A DNA stretch of 64,000 nt from an uncultured Kiloniellaceae bacterium. GTDB lineage: Bacteria > Pseudomonadota > Alphaproteobacteria > Kiloniellales > Kiloniellaceae. The translations under genes and the position numbers were made by a program. Below, one piece after another: positions 35,977 through 43,271 of the stretch; the stretch's first letter is position 1; each line of letters opens with the position of its first letter. The notes under the pieces are model-generated. The model made no database searches and was not told the DNA's origin. It was given only the letters and a program-made list of their open reading frames with translations. The DNA is taken from assembly GCA_947500035.1 (NCBI GenBank), contig CANMQP010000007.1:124001-188000 (forward strand). The letters run 5' to 3'.

Positions 35977-36018
35977 AACCGGGTTAGCGGCTTGCGCCAC
36001 GCATCCGCCAACCCGGTT
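35977..36018 (-). promoter_or_regulatory. Stem-loop between gcvH and gcvP
   Basis: AACCGGGTTAGCGG (35977-35990) and CCGCCAACCCGGTT (36005-36018) are complementary over 13 of 14 positions with a 14-base loop. No T-run follows on the gcv strand, so it may control relative expression or protect the gcvTH message rather than terminate. Confidence 0.55.
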
Positions 36019-36032
36019 GATTGCGTTCAGTC

Positions 36033-36410
36033 TTACGACTGCGATTCGACGAAAGCCTTGTAGGCCGCCTCGTCCATCAAATCATCAAGCTGTCCGGCAT
36101 CGGATATCTTGACCTTGAAGAACCAGCCTTCGCCCTCGGGATCACTGTTGACCGCCGCCGGGTCATCGGCCAATCCGCTGTTGCTCTCGACAACCTCGCC
36201 GTCAATCGGGGCAAAGAGCTCGCTGGCCGCCTTGACAGATTCGACGACGGCGACTTCACCGCCCTTTTCGACACTTGTGCCGACCTCAGGCACCTCGACG
36301 TAAACCACGTCGCCGAGCTGCTGCTGGGCGAAGACCGTGATACCGATGGTGCCGACATCCCCCTCGACACGAATCCACTCGTGATCTTCACTGAATTTAA
36401 CGTCACTCAT
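36033..36410 (-). CDS. gcvH: Glycine cleavage system H protein
   Basis: A 125-residue lipoyl carrier protein of the glycine cleavage complex. The lipoylated lysine is Lys60 in AVVESVKAASELFAP, and the family's GITVFAQQQLGDVVYVEVP and C-terminal DDLMDEAAYKAFVE segments are present. Length is normal. It lies 23 bases after gcvT in the same operon. Confidence 0.97.
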   Translation of the reverse strand: MSDVKFSEDHEWIRVEGDVGTIGITVFAQQQLGDVVYVEVPEVGTSVEKGGEVAVVESVKAASELFAPIDGEVVESNSGLADDPAAVNSDPEGEGWFFKVKISDAGQLDDLMDEAAYKAFVESQS

Positions 36411-36433
36411 TCGTCTATTCCCCTGTTGCGAAA

Positions 36434-37549
36434 TTATCCTCGATAGAAGTTGTGCGCCACGAAGGGCATTTTCACAACTTCACACGGCCGTGGTTTTCCC
36501 CGCACAACCGCCTGGACGTTCGTCCCGGCTGATGCAAAGGCTGTCTCCAGGTAACCCATGGCCACAGGTCCGCCCGCTGTCGGACCGAAGCCGCCTGAAG
36601 TAATCCTGCCGATGACGCGGCCGCTGTCGTCGGTCAGTTCCGTACCTTCCCGGCAGGGCGCGCGCCCCTCAGGCTTTAAGCCGACGAGACGACGGGACGC
36701 TCCGTCGGCCAACTGTTTCTGAATGACTGCAGCCCCCGGGAACCCGCCCTCCGTCCGCCTGCGCTTTTGCATCGCCCAGGTCAGGCCGGCTTCGACAGGA
36801 GTCGTCGTCGTGTCGATGTCATGGCCGTAGAGGCAGAGCCCGGCCTCCAGGCGCAGCGAATCACGCGCACCCAGGCCGGACGCCGAAACGGCATCATGCT
36901 CAAGAAGAGCGCGGGCCAAATCGACCGCCTGATCCGACTCCATGGCGATCTCATAGCCATCTTCGCCGCTGTAGCCCGAGCGGCTCACCCGGCAATCAAT
37001 GCCAGCGATTACGAAATCGCGGGTCGACATGAAAGGCATGGTGGTTGCTTCCGGCGCCCACTGACCGAGAACCGCCGCGGACTTGGGTCCCTGAAGCGCA
37101 AGCAATGAGAGATTCTCCAGCACCTCAAGCTTTACGTCGCCTTCAAGGTTGGCGCGCAGGTGCGCGATATCCGCGTCTTTGCAGGCCGCGTTGATCACCA
37201 GGATCAGGCTGTCCTCAGCCTGGGTGATCATGAGATCGTCGAGAATTCCGCCGGTCTCGTTGGTGAAAAAGCTATAGCGTGTTCTGCCGACCGCAAGATT
37301 CTCGACATCAGCCGGAACCAGCGCTTCCAAAGCCGCCACACGGTCGGCGCCGGTGATACGAACCTGCCCCATATGGGAAACATCGAAGAGGGCGGCAGAC
37401 TCCCGGGCACGCTGATGTTCGAGCATGATTCCGGCGTCGGCATATTGAACCGGCAACATGTAGCCCGCGAAGGGCACCATCTTGCCGCCAAGCTCGAGGT
37501 GCAACGCGTAAAGCGCGGTCTTCTTGTTTTGAGAGTCCTGATCCGTCAC
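36434..37549 (-). CDS. gcvT: Glycine cleavage system aminomethyltransferase (T-protein)
   Basis: A protein of 371 residues that moves the methylene group from lipoyl-aminomethyl GcvH to tetrahydrofolate and releases ammonia. Features: GKMVPFAGYMLPVQY, DVSHMGQVRITG, the folate-binding SGYSGEDGYEIAM region and the C-terminal SGGFGPTAGGPVAMGYL. The frame is open to a GTG at 37567, but the GTG at 37549 has AAGGA seven bases upstream and starts closer to the family's usual length. First gene of the operon; a tandem glycine riboswitch lies just upstream. Confidence 0.95.
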   Translation of the reverse strand: MTDQDSQNKKTALYALHLELGGKMVPFAGYMLPVQYADAGIMLEHQRARESAALFDVSHMGQVRITGADRVAALEALVPADVENLAVGRTRYSFFTNETGGILDDLMITQAEDSLILVINAACKDADIAHLRANLEGDVKLEVLENLSLLALQGPKSAAVLGQWAPEATTMPFMSTRDFVIAGIDCRVSRSGYSGEDGYEIAMESDQAVDLARALLEHDAVSASGLGARDSLRLEAGLCLYGHDIDTTTTPVEAGLTWAMQKRRRTEGGFPGAAVIQKQLADGASRRLVGLKPEGRAPCREGTELTDDSGRVIGRITSGGFGPTAGGPVAMGYLETAFASAGTNVQAVVRGKPRPCEVVKMPFVAHNFYRG

Positions 37550-37607
37550 GGCTCGGTCCTTCAACACGGGGTGTCAGTCCATATCCACCGATATCCGGCA
37601 GCTATGG

Positions 37608-37827
37608 CCCCCTCTGTCTTCGAACCTGAGAGATTCACCCGTTCCAGGGCCGGATCACGGTCCCTGAAAGAGCTTACTCCTTCGGTGCATTCCGCCGCCA
37701 TGCGACAGTCTGCTTTCCAGAGTTACCTTCCCTTAGCGGTCCACTGTGCCTGAGAGTTTCCGGGGCGGTTGCTCCTTCGGCGCCGATACCGTCTCACGTG
37801 ACGGCTCGGTCTCTCCCGCTAGGGGTA
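37608..37827 (-). promoter_or_regulatory. Tandem glycine riboswitch upstream of gcvT
   Basis: On the minus strand two glycine aptamers follow each other. The first (about 37745-37825) begins with GCGGGAGAGACC, has the core GCCGAAGGAGCAA and closes with AACTCTCAGGC. The second (about 37612-37735) begins with CTCTGGAAAGCAGA, has GCACCGAAGGAGTAAGC and closes with GAATCTCTCAGG. The paired CCGAAGGAG and CTCTCAGG elements are diagnostic for gcvT-type riboswitches (RF00504). It should switch on the gcv operon when glycine is high. No intrinsic terminator is obvious between aptamer II and the start, so control may be at translation. Confidence 0.93.
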
Positions 37828-37948
37828 AACGGTCAATGTTTGCCCGGCAGCGCCGGTCATTACCTAGGCTTCAAACTAACCGCTTTGTCTCGAATGTCAA
37901 CTCAGGGCAGGAACACCAAAGCGTGACGCGGGCTGAAACCAGGCGCTC

Positions 37949-38491
37949 TCAACGATTCTCGCGGTTGTACTGCAGTTCGTCCTGCGTGAGCTGAAGTCCG
38001 ATGTAAACCAGATAATCCGAACCATCGCGGCCAGGGCGCAGCGGAATGTTGGGAAAAACCTCTTCCAAGGCAACAACCCGCGTGCGATTCCCCTCAAAGG
38101 GAATGGTTAAGTCGAACTCTTCGCGCGCTAAAATCTCACGATTGGGCGTTGCAACCGCAACAAAGTAGCTGAAAGACGCCGCCCGGGCTGTATCCGCAGG
38201 TCCGCGCGCGGCGATCAAGCGGATCCCGAGCGCGCTCTCGATCTGCTCATCGTCATATTCGCAGGCAAGTTGAACGGCATCGATATCCAGTTCGAAGCGG
38301 ACATCGGTCAGATCACGGCCCGGCCCCTCGAACTTCACGAGACGCTCGGCATCCTTGATCACAATAGCCTCGGGACAGACGGGCGGCGCTTCGTCCTGCG
38401 ATGCACAGGCCACAAGCAAAAGAGGCGCAAGCGTCAAGACAGAGGTACGGAACAAACCCATGCGGCGTACGGCCGCTGCTATTACATGCAT
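37949..38491 (-). CDS. Putative lipoprotein of unknown function
   Basis: A 180-residue protein. The N terminus has a hydrophobic stretch ending in a lipobox, LLLVACAS, with the acylated cysteine at about residue 29. The mature part is acidic, with two further cysteines (VCPEA and LACEYDD) and ends in QLTQDELQYNRENR. I do not recognise a family. The start is unsure: ATG 38491 and ATG 38461 both lack a good ribosome-binding site, and the lipobox suits the shorter form. It follows the CDGSH gene on the same strand by 22 bases, so they may share a transcript. Confidence 0.75.
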   Translation of the reverse strand: MHVIAAAVRRMGLFRTSVLTLAPLLLVACASQDEAPPVCPEAIVIKDAERLVKFEGPGRDLTDVRFELDIDAVQLACEYDDEQIESALGIRLIAARGPADTARAASFSYFVAVATPNREILAREEFDLTIPFEGNRTRVVALEEVFPNIPLRPGRDGSDYLVYIGLQLTQDELQYNRENR

Positions 38492-38513
38492 AAAGTCAAT
38501 CAGACCAAGTCAA

Positions 38514-38753
38514 TCAAAGATCGTTGTGTGAGCCGTCGCAGAAAGGCTTGCCTTCCGTTGCTTTGCAACCGCAAAAGAAGACATTGTCGGCCTTTTCAGC
38601 CTTGAATTTCACGGGTGTTATATCAGTTCCCGAGTGCGACCCATCGCAGAAAGGTTGCTTTTTACTCAATCCGCAAGCACACCAAAAATATGTGCGACCG
38701 GCTTCGACTGTCACTTCATATGGTGACTTCTGGGCAGGAACGGGATCAGTCAT
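38514..38753 (-). CDS. Double CDGSH-type iron-sulfur domain protein
   Basis: A 79-residue protein with two CDGSH zinc-finger-like iron-sulfur motifs. First cluster ligands: Cys25, Cys27, Cys36 and His40 (WCACGLSKKQPFCDGSH). Second: Cys61, Cys63, Cys72 and His76 (FCGCKATEGKPFCDGSH). Each should bind a [2Fe-2S] cluster, as in mitoNEET-type proteins with tandem domains. No membrane helix is present. The role is unknown but probably electron or cluster transfer. It is divergent from ispH, itself an iron-sulfur enzyme, and upstream of the lipoprotein gene. Confidence 0.92.
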   Translation of the reverse strand: MTDPVPAQKSPYEVTVEAGRTYFWCACGLSKKQPFCDGSHSGTDITPVKFKAEKADNVFFCGCKATEGKPFCDGSHNDL

Positions 38754-39014
38754 GAATTCTCCTCTCAGTCAGTCTCATGCACTCGGTCTTTCGCGGGCCG
38801 TTTTCAGCGAGCCGCCGTGGTGCGGAAGCCGCATAAAAGAACAGATGTTATCTGGATTTACGCGGTTTTCGGGGCGACTCCTCGAAATCTTGCTGGACTT
38901 TAGGGAACCGCTGGGACAAGTACAAGGGTATGGGCGATGTTCAAGTGAAGCCCTGAACCTCAGAGGCTCCCGGCGTAGCAATGGAGACCTCTTCAGCCAG
39001 CGTGTAGAGCGAAA
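38754..39014. other. Intergenic region between divergent CDGSH and ispH genes
   Basis: A 261-base divergent gap that must contain promoters for both genes. I see no RNA gene, no strong hairpin and no clear operator. Confidence 0.35.
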
Positions 39015-39977
39015 ATGAGCAAGCGTTCAAAACTCGACATCCTTCTTGCCAACCCTCGCGGGTTTTGCGCAGGCGTGGATCGCGCAATCGATATCGTCGA
39101 ACGCGCCATCGAGAAATACGGCGCGCCGGTCTATGTTCGGCATGAGATCGTCCACAACCGCTATGTCGTTGAAACACTTGAGTCTCAAGGCGCGGTCTTT
39201 GTAGAAGAACTCGACGAAGTTCCCGAGAATGTTCCGGTCATTTTTTCTGCGCATGGCGTTCCTAAAGAGGTGCCCGCCGAAGCCCAGCGGCGCAATATGA
39301 TCTATGTGGATGCGACCTGCCCCCTGGTCAGCAAGGTGCATCGGGAAGCCGAGACGCATCAGCGCGCGGGCCGGCAGATCATTCTGATCGGCCATGCCGG
39401 CCATCCTGAAGTCATCGGCACCATGGGACAGCTGCCCAAGGGTTCAATGCTGCTGGTCGAAAAGCTGGACGACGTTGCGGTGCTTGAGGTGCGCGATCCC
39501 GAAAACCTTGCTTACATCACGCAGACGACACTCTCGGTCGATGATACGGCGGAGATCGTTGCGGCGCTGCGGCAGCGCTTCACCTCGATTGAAGGTCCCA
39601 GGAAAGAAGATATCTGCTACGCGACCACCAACCGTCAGCTGGCGGTTAAGGCGATCGCGAAGTCCTGCGACGCGCTGCTTGTGGTCGGCGCGCCAAACTC
39701 ATCAAACTCCCGACGCCTCGTGGAGGTCGCATTCAATCACGGCTGTGAGCGCGCGGCTCTGGTGCAGCGCGCAGAAGACATCAACTGGGATCAGCTCAGT
39801 GGCGTTACGCGCCTGGGAATCACCGCCGGGGCATCTGCACCCGAGATCCTGGTGGACGAGGTCATCCAGGCGATCGAGGCCCGCTTCGAGGTCACCATCG
39901 AAGAGGTTTCGGTCACCGAGGAGGATGTGATCTTCAGGGTTCCGCGATCGCTCCTAGACCATAGCGAAACGGCCTGA
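39015..39977 (+). CDS. ispH: 4-hydroxy-3-methylbut-2-enyl diphosphate reductase
   Basis: Last enzyme of the non-mevalonate isoprenoid pathway; it reduces HMBPP to IPP and DMAPP with an iron-sulfur cluster. The three cluster cysteines are Cys18 in [12 protein letters not shown], Cys102 in [12 protein letters not shown] and Cys201 in [11 protein letters not shown]. Substrate residues His47, His80 (FSAHGVP) and GHAGHPEV are present. Length (320) is normal. It starts a probable ispH-thrB-rnhA operon; thrB follows after 12 bases. Confidence 0.97.
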   Translation: MSKRSKLDILLANPRGFCAGVDRAIDIVERAIEKYGAPVYVRHEIVHNRYVVETLESQGAVFVEELDEVPENVPVIFSAHGVPKEVPAEAQRRNMIYVDATCPLVSKVHREAETHQRAGRQIILIGHAGHPEVIGTMGQLPKGSMLLVEKLDDVAVLEVRDPENLAYITQTTLSVDDTAEIVAALRQRFTSIEGPRKEDICYATTNRQLAVKAIAKSCDALLVVGAPNSSNSRRLVEVAFNHGCERAALVQRAEDINWDQLSGVTRLGITAGASAPEILVDEVIQAIEARFEVTIEEVSVTEEDVIFRVPRSLLDHSETA

Positions 39978-39989
39978 GCCGGAGTCTCC

Positions 39990-40955
39990 ATGGCCGTTTA
40001 TACCGAAGTCTCGGACGAACACCTCGAAGCCTTTCTCACCGAATACGACATTGGTGAAATGCTCTCTCTGAAGGGAATCGCCGAAGGTGTCGAAAATTCG
40101 AACTTCCTACTGCATACGACAAGCGGGAGCTATATTCTCACGCTCTATGAAAAGCGCGTCGATCCGAAAGACCTGCCCTACTTCATCGGTCTGATGGAGC
40201 ATCTCAGCGAGCAGGGTTTCGACTGCCCCCTCCCCATTCATGGCAAGGATGGAAAGAGCCTGCGTCAGCTCTGCGGCCGTCCGGCGGCCATCATTTCTTT
40301 TCTGGAAGGCATGTCGCCACGCCGGATTCAGCCCTTCCATTGCCGGGCGCTCGGCGCGGCTCTTGCCCGCATGCACCTGGCGAGCGGTAGCTTCGAAATG
40401 TCGCGTCCCAACACGCTCTCGATCTCATCCTGGCGACCGCTGTTCGATCTGAGCAAGGACCGCGCCCACGAGGTTCTTCCGGGCCTCGCCGAGGAGCTGG
40501 ACGGTGAACTGACCTTCCTGGAGGCGCGTTGGCCGGAGAAGCTCCCCATGGGCGTGATCCACGCCGATCTTTTCACCGACAACGTTTTCTTCCTCGGACA
40601 AGAGCTCTCGGGGGTGATCGATTTCTATTTCGCCTGCAATGACGCCTTCGCCTACGACCTGGCGATCTGTCTGAATGCCTGGTGTTTCGAGCCCGATACC
40701 AGCTTCAATATCACCAAGGCACAGACGATGCTGAAGAGCTATCGCGAGCTGCGTCCCTGCTCTGAAGCCGAGGTCAAAGCGCTGCCGATCCTGGCGCGCG
40801 GAAGCGCCATGCGGTTCCTGCTGACACGTCTCTATGACTGGCTAAACCATCCCGAAGGCGCTTTCGTGAAACCGAAGGACCCGATCGAATACTGGAAAAA
40901 ACTCCAGTTTCATCAGCGCGTTAACGGCCCTTCTGCCTACGGGATCGATCTTTAA
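39990..40955 (+). CDS. thrB: Homoserine kinase (type II, APH-like)
   Basis: A 321-residue kinase of the aminoglycoside phosphotransferase fold, the thrB type found in many Alphaproteobacteria and not related to GHMP ThrB. Motifs: [21 protein letters not shown] (N-lobe), the catalytic loop [15 protein letters not shown] with its Asp and Asn, and [19 protein letters not shown] with the metal-binding Asp. It phosphorylates homoserine for threonine synthesis. thrC is in this window but about 8 kb away on the other strand. Confidence 0.94.
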   Translation: MAVYTEVSDEHLEAFLTEYDIGEMLSLKGIAEGVENSNFLLHTTSGSYILTLYEKRVDPKDLPYFIGLMEHLSEQGFDCPLPIHGKDGKSLRQLCGRPAAIISFLEGMSPRRIQPFHCRALGAALARMHLASGSFEMSRPNTLSISSWRPLFDLSKDRAHEVLPGLAEELDGELTFLEARWPEKLPMGVIHADLFTDNVFFLGQELSGVIDFYFACNDAFAYDLAICLNAWCFEPDTSFNITKAQTMLKSYRELRPCSEAEVKALPILARGSAMRFLLTRLYDWLNHPEGAFVKPKDPIEYWKKLQFHQRVNGPSAYGIDL

Positions 40956-40982
40956 CAGATAGCAAAGAGGCATACGCGCCCA

Positions 40983-41417
40983 ATGGATAGAGTCGAAATC
41001 TTCACCGACGGAGCCTGCTCCGGCAATCCGGGTCCCGGCGGCTGGGGCGCCATCCTGCGCTACAAGGGAACCGAAAAGGAAATCTTCGGCGGCGCGCCCG
41101 ATACCACCAACAACCGCATGGAAATGATGGCGGCGATATCAGCGCTGGAAGCCCTGACGCGCGCCTCAAAGGTCGACCTGACGACGGACAGCAGTTACGT
41201 CAAGGACGGCATCACCAAGTGGATTCACGGCTGGAAAAAACGCGGCTGGAAGACAGCTGACAAAAAGCCGGTGAAGAATATGGATCTCTGGCAGCGCCTG
41301 GAACTGGCCCTGGAACGCCACGAGGTAGAATGGCACTGGGTGAAAGGCCACGCCGGTCATCCAGAAAACGAGCGCGCCGACGAGCTCGCACGCCAGGGCG
41401 TCGAACAAAATCGCTAA
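40983..41417 (+). CDS. rnhA: Ribonuclease HI
   Basis: A 144-residue ribonuclease H that cuts RNA in RNA/DNA hybrids. The catalytic carboxylates are seen in [19 protein letters not shown] (Asp9), [13 protein letters not shown] (Glu), TDSSYVKDG (Asp) and the C-terminal [12 protein letters not shown] (His, Asp). The region [18 protein letters not shown] is the basic protrusion of the E. coli type. It ends the ispH-thrB-rnhA group and is followed by a strong terminator. The RNase HII gene is elsewhere in the window. Confidence 0.97.
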   Translation: MDRVEIFTDGACSGNPGPGGWGAILRYKGTEKEIFGGAPDTTNNRMEMMAAISALEALTRASKVDLTTDSSYVKDGITKWIHGWKKRGWKTADKKPVKNMDLWQRLELALERHEVEWHWVKGHAGHPENERADELARQGVEQNR

Positions 41418-41474
41418 GACAGGATCGCGCCGGCCCGGTTTGGTCCAAAGGTAATCGCTTCTCACAAACGAAAT

Positions 41475-41505
41475 CGGCGGCCCTCGCGAGGGCCGCCGTT
41501 TCTTT
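41475..41505. terminator. Intrinsic terminator between rnhA and the peroxiredoxin gene
   Basis: A perfect 24-base palindrome at 41475-41498 (CGGCGGCCCTCG joined to its complement), followed by TTTCTTT on the plus strand. On the minus strand it is followed by a weaker T-containing stretch, so it may also end the convergent peroxiredoxin transcript. Confidence 0.88.
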
Positions 41506-41538
41506 GCATCCGGCAGGAGCCGGAGGCTGTCACGTGCT

Positions 41539-42021
41539 TCAGAGGGCCGCCATGATGGCTTCAGCGCTCGAAACTTCGAAAGCCCCTGGCTGTTCGACAT
41601 TGAGTGTCGTCACTTTACCATCCTCGACGATCATGGCGTAACGCTGTGAACGGGTGCCCATGCCAAAGCCGCTGGCATCAAAGTCCAGGCCGATCGCCTT
41701 TGAGAAATCACCGTTACCGTCCGCAAGCATGAGAACAGATCCATCTGCGCCCTGCTCCTTGCCCCAGGATCCCATGACAAAGGCATCGTTCACCGAGAGG
41801 CAGGCGATGGTGTCGACACCCTTCGCCTTGATGGCATCGGCATTCGTGATAAAGCCCGGCAAGTGCTTCGCCGAACAGGTCGGTGTGTAGGCACCGGGAA
41901 GCGCGAAAAGGACCACCTTTTTGCCGGAAAAGAGATCTTCGGTCGAAACGTCGTCGAGGCCGCTGTCGGTCTTCACCTTAAAGGTCGCGCTTGGAATGCT
42001 GTCGCCCACCTGAATGGCCAT
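41539..42021 (-). CDS. Peroxiredoxin (Prx5-like)
   Basis: A 160-residue thiol peroxidase of the Prx5/AhpE-type branch. The peroxidatic Cys49 is in LPGAYTPTCSAKHLPGF, preceded by KKVVLFALPG, with SVNDAFVMGSWGKEQGA and the YAMIVEDGKV region later. No obvious resolving cysteine follows, so reduction by glutathione/glutaredoxin is likely. It reduces peroxides in the cytoplasm. It is alone on the minus strand with a terminator just past its stop. Confidence 0.94.
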   Translation of the reverse strand: MAIQVGDSIPSATFKVKTDSGLDDVSTEDLFSGKKVVLFALPGAYTPTCSAKHLPGFITNADAIKAKGVDTIACLSVNDAFVMGSWGKEQGADGSVLMLADGNGDFSKAIGLDFDASGFGMGTRSQRYAMIVEDGKVTTLNVEQPGAFEVSSAEAIMAAL

Positions 42022-42215
42022 GTTGTTCTCCCCTTCTTTGGATTTTCACTGGCATCTACGTGCAGTCTGGAAATGAACCCACACGCTTGAGATTGGAATC
42101 TGCTTAGCAAGATAGAGCCGCCATGGCGCTTTTCCAAGCGGGCTGTTTCACAATTTCACCATGTGGCAAGATCAAGCGGCCATGATCCGTCGTTTCTCGC
42201 GCCGGCTTACCCGGA

Positions 42216-43103
42216 TCATGCTTTGCCGCCGGATTGATAAAGGCGGGCAACCGCGGAAAAGTCCTCCGTCCCCAGACCTTTGGCCTGCCCCTCCTGAAAC
42301 CGCGCAATCACCTGATCCAGAAGCGGCGCGCTCATCCCCACATCCCGCGCAAGATCCTGAGCGAGTTTCGAGTCCTTGGTCATCAGGTCCAGCATGAAGA
42401 GCGGCGAGAAGTCGCCGTCGCGCATACGCGGGACCCGCTTCTCAAAATACCGCGAATAGGCGAAGCCACCAGCGTTGCATACGACATCGTAGAAGCAATC
42501 CAGATCGGTATCGCTCGCTTCGCAGAGCGCAATTGCTTCGGCAACGGCGACCGCATTCGCGGCCACCAGTGTTTGATGGATCATCTTGATCCGGTTCGCC
42601 GAACCGGCCGGCCCAGCGTGTTTGGTAAAACGCCCCAGTATATCAAGCAGGGGCTGAATTTTCTGAAGCGCAGCCGGATCTCCGCCAACCACAAACCCGA
42701 TCTCGCCGCTCTCCGCCTGGGGTACGGAGCCGAGCATTGAGGCATCCATATGCTGCGAACCCTGTTTCTCCACCGCGTCGGCAACCCGCTGCGTGACCTT
42801 CGAACTGACTGTCGAGCAGTCTACCGTGATCCTGCCGGGGCTGAGCGCCCCGACAATGCCGCCATCCCCCAGGTAAACGCTCTCGACAACCAGGTCGTTG
42901 GGGAGACAGGTGAAGATGACCTGGGCCGTGCCGACAAGCTCTGCAATGTCCTCAGCGAGGCTCACGCCATCCAAACGGGCCGCCTTTGCCGATTGATCAG
43001 GGTTTGCGTCCCAGACCGTCATGGGCACGCCGTTCTTTGCGAGCATCTTCGTCATGGGAAGTCCCATGGCGCCGATACCGATAAACCCTGCTGAGATTGT
43101 CAT
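42216..43103 (-). CDS. Beta-hydroxyacid dehydrogenase (NAD(P)-dependent, 3-hydroxyisobutyrate dehydrogenase family)
   Basis: A 295-residue enzyme with an N-terminal Rossmann domain (AGFIGIGAMGLPMTKMLAK) and an all-helical C-terminal domain. The substrate motif DCSTVSSKVTQRVADA, the GSVPQAESGEIGFVVGG region and the catalytic lysine in NRIKMIHQTLVAAN follow family order. The exact substrate (3-hydroxyisobutyrate, tartronate semialdehyde or another beta-hydroxyacid) cannot be fixed from sequence. It stands alone on the minus strand. Confidence 0.9.
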   Translation of the reverse strand: MTISAGFIGIGAMGLPMTKMLAKNGVPMTVWDANPDQSAKAARLDGVSLAEDIAELVGTAQVIFTCLPNDLVVESVYLGDGGIVGALSPGRITVDCSTVSSKVTQRVADAVEKQGSQHMDASMLGSVPQAESGEIGFVVGGDPAALQKIQPLLDILGRFTKHAGPAGSANRIKMIHQTLVAANAVAVAEAIALCEASDTDLDCFYDVVCNAGGFAYSRYFEKRVPRMRDGDFSPLFMLDLMTKDSKLAQDLARDVGMSAPLLDQVIARFQEGQAKGLGTEDFSAVARLYQSGGKA

Positions 43104-43271
43104 GAAACACCTCTCCCCCTGTTTTCGCTCATCAGGGCCGTCGGACCTGACCAGACTTAAAGGACGCCGCTTACGTATCCGCTATTGAATACGTAAATAC
43201 GCCAGGAGGGTAGTGCGTTTTGTATGATCTGAAAGTCCACCCGCGAAGGAGCTGACCCAGGACGCTGCGAC

